NCBI GenBank assembly: GCA_947627535.1
Contig: CANQWM010000001.1
Span: 186,001-250,000, forward strand
Reading direction: 5' to 3'
From: an uncultured Acetatifactor sp.
Lineage (GTDB): Bacteria > Bacillota > Clostridia > Lachnospirales > Lachnospiraceae
DNA: 64,000 nucleotides
How positions within the stretch are numbered: the first letter of the stretch is position 1; every line of letters begins with the position of its first letter. Below the pieces are notes generated by a model. The model saw nothing but the letters and a program-made list of their open reading frames with translations, made no database searches and was not told the origin of the DNA. The translations under genes were made by a program, and so were the position numbers. Below, piece after piece: positions 63,086 to 64,000 of the stretch.

Positions 63086-64000
63086 ATGGTTATAGGAGCT
63101 TGCGGGTATGGCGCTACGGGTTCTTCTGTAATATCCGACCTGTTACAGGAATATGAGGATGTTCAGGTTTATGACACTTTTGAATCCTGGATGAGTTATC
63201 GTGTAGATGGACTTGAGGATCTGGAATATCACTTGATGAAACAATACACAAAAGGAGAATCATGTGATGTAGCGATCAAACGTTTTTTACGAATATCGAA
63301 GTCCTATATGGTTCCGTTTATCCATAAACCGTGCAATGGAAAAGAGTTTTATGAATTGAGCAGACGCTTTATTGATGAGATTACACAGTTCCAATTCAAA
63401 GGATTATATACGGCTGACATATGTACAGGGCATATACTGAGAGATATCTTTGCATTTGCGTCAAAGAAAATCATCATGCCCAAGATAATTGAAAAAATCG
63501 TCGGACACAGGGTATACTTGTGGCCGTGCGCAAGAAAATATTTCTCCGTCGAGCCGGAAAATTTTTACGATGCGGCAAAAGCATACACATCTGCAATACT
63601 TGAAATGATGGGGGCGGATATGAAGAAACCGATTTGCCTTGACCAGCCGTTTTCGGGTAATAATCCGGAGGATAGCCTGAAATTTTACGCTGATCCGTAT
63701 GCTATTGTAGTTGACAAAGATCCTAGGGATTTGTATCTGGCTGGTAAGTTTACAAAAGATCCTAATTTTAAATTTTCTCCGATTGACGATGTAGATAAGT
63801 TTATTGTTCATTACAGGACTATACGAAAACATAAGTCGGATAATGAACGGGTGCTTTATATTCACTTTGAAGATATGGTTTATAATTATGATCAAAGTAT
63901 TAAAAAAATAGAGAAGTTTCTTCATTTATACAACCATGCCCGCCCAAAGAAAATATTCGATCCGGCACGATCGATCAACAATACGCAACTGCTCCGCTTG
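63086..64000 (+). CDS. sulfotransferase-like protein, 3' end outside the window
   Basis: 305 codons open to the window edge. Starts MVIGACGYGATGSSVISDLL, which resembles the 5'-phosphosulfate loop of PAPS-dependent sulfotransferases. VVDKDPRDLYL fits their 3'-phosphate motif, and LYIHFEDMVYNYDQSIKKIE fits the following strand and helix. GGAAGGGAG lies before the ATG. If correct, the surface polymer may be sulfated, which is unusual for this group; the call rests on motifs only. Confidence 0.65.
   Translation, partial: MVIGACGYGATGSSVISDLLQEYEDVQVYDTFESWMSYRVDGLEDLEYHLMKQYTKGESCDVAIKRFLRISKSYMVPFIHKPCNGKEFYELSRRFIDEITQFQFKGLYTADICTGHILRDIFAFASKKIIMPKIIEKIVGHRVYLWPCARKYFSVEPENFYDAAKAYTSAILEMMGADMKKPICLDQPFSGNNPEDSLKFYADPYAIVVDKDPRDLYLAGKFTKDPNFKFSPIDDVDKFIVHYRTIRKHKSDNERVLYIHFEDMVYNYDQSIKKIEKFLHLYNHARPKKIFDPARSINNTQLLRL

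Overview
The window reads as a chromosome segment of a spore-forming, anaerobic Bacillota of the Lachnospiraceae (Clostridium cluster XIVa) type. The evidence is the sporulation genes yqfC and yqfD beside phoH and ybeY, a TepA-type ClpP homologue beside ftsK/spoIIIE, formate-tetrahydrofolate ligase, the NfnAB bifurcating transhydrogenase pair, an [FeFe]-hydrogenase, ThyX instead of ThyA, and a moderately GC-rich, purine-rich coding strand. This placement is an inference from gene content, not from a marker-gene comparison. Almost all genes lie on the + strand.

Layout. 1-37.5 kb is a housekeeping backbone: a CorC-like protein (cut by the window edge), YebC, a polyprenyl-phosphate-type glycosyltransferase with a membrane partner, TepA-FtsK, Fhs, a zinc-ribbon membrane protein, NfnA-NfnB, Dabb-RlmH, a YhaO/YhaN-like nuclease-ATPase pair, a LytTR regulator overlapping endonuclease III, a large solute-binding-like lipoprotein, pyrimidine-nucleoside phosphorylase, the yqfC-yqfD-phoH-(degenerate pgpH)-ybeY cluster, a MurJ/SpoVB-type flippase, two flavoproteins, and proB-MTHFS-proA, thyX and ppa, closed by a strong bidirectional terminator.

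37.6-46.6 kb is an accessory stretch of lower GC: ComFB, a SUFU-domain protein, a nitrilase, a YjbR+EVE-like protein, an acyltransferase with an XRE-AbrB regulator, an XRE-methyltransferase fusion, remnants of a type I restriction methylase and of a Fic protein, a frameshifted gene, and an AbiEi-type antitoxin without a visible AbiEii toxin. 46.6-52.2 kb returns to core genes: hydrogenase, gltX, a UvrD/PcrA-like helicase and a DUF1292 protein.

52.3-56.3 kb holds the most striking element. A Hin/Pin-type serine recombinase gene is followed by a 214-bp segment bounded by perfect 30-bp inverted repeats. Each repeat is itself a near-palindrome with a 2-bp centre, as expected for serine-recombinase crossover sites. 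Inside is a near-consensus promoter (TTGACT, 17 bp, TATAAT). As sequenced it points left, away from the downstream gene and antisense to the recombinase gene. Inversion would place it about 107 bp upstream of an 842-aa DEAD/DEAH-like helicase with five helicase-associated repeats. I read this as a phase-variable helicase module, here in the OFF orientation. A run of small hairpins and a 14-bp tandem array follow the helicase gene.

56.7 kb to the end is a lower-GC surface polysaccharide cluster: glycosyltransferases, a UDP-galactopyranose-mutase-like flavoprotein, a GT2 enzyme, an acyltransferase and a sulfotransferase-like protein cut by the window edge. Its first glycosyltransferase is broken at a run of seven G, where one more G restores the frame, so surface sugars may also be phase variable. 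Several small tandem repeats (7-, 14-, 15- and 36-bp units) occur in and between genes along the window.
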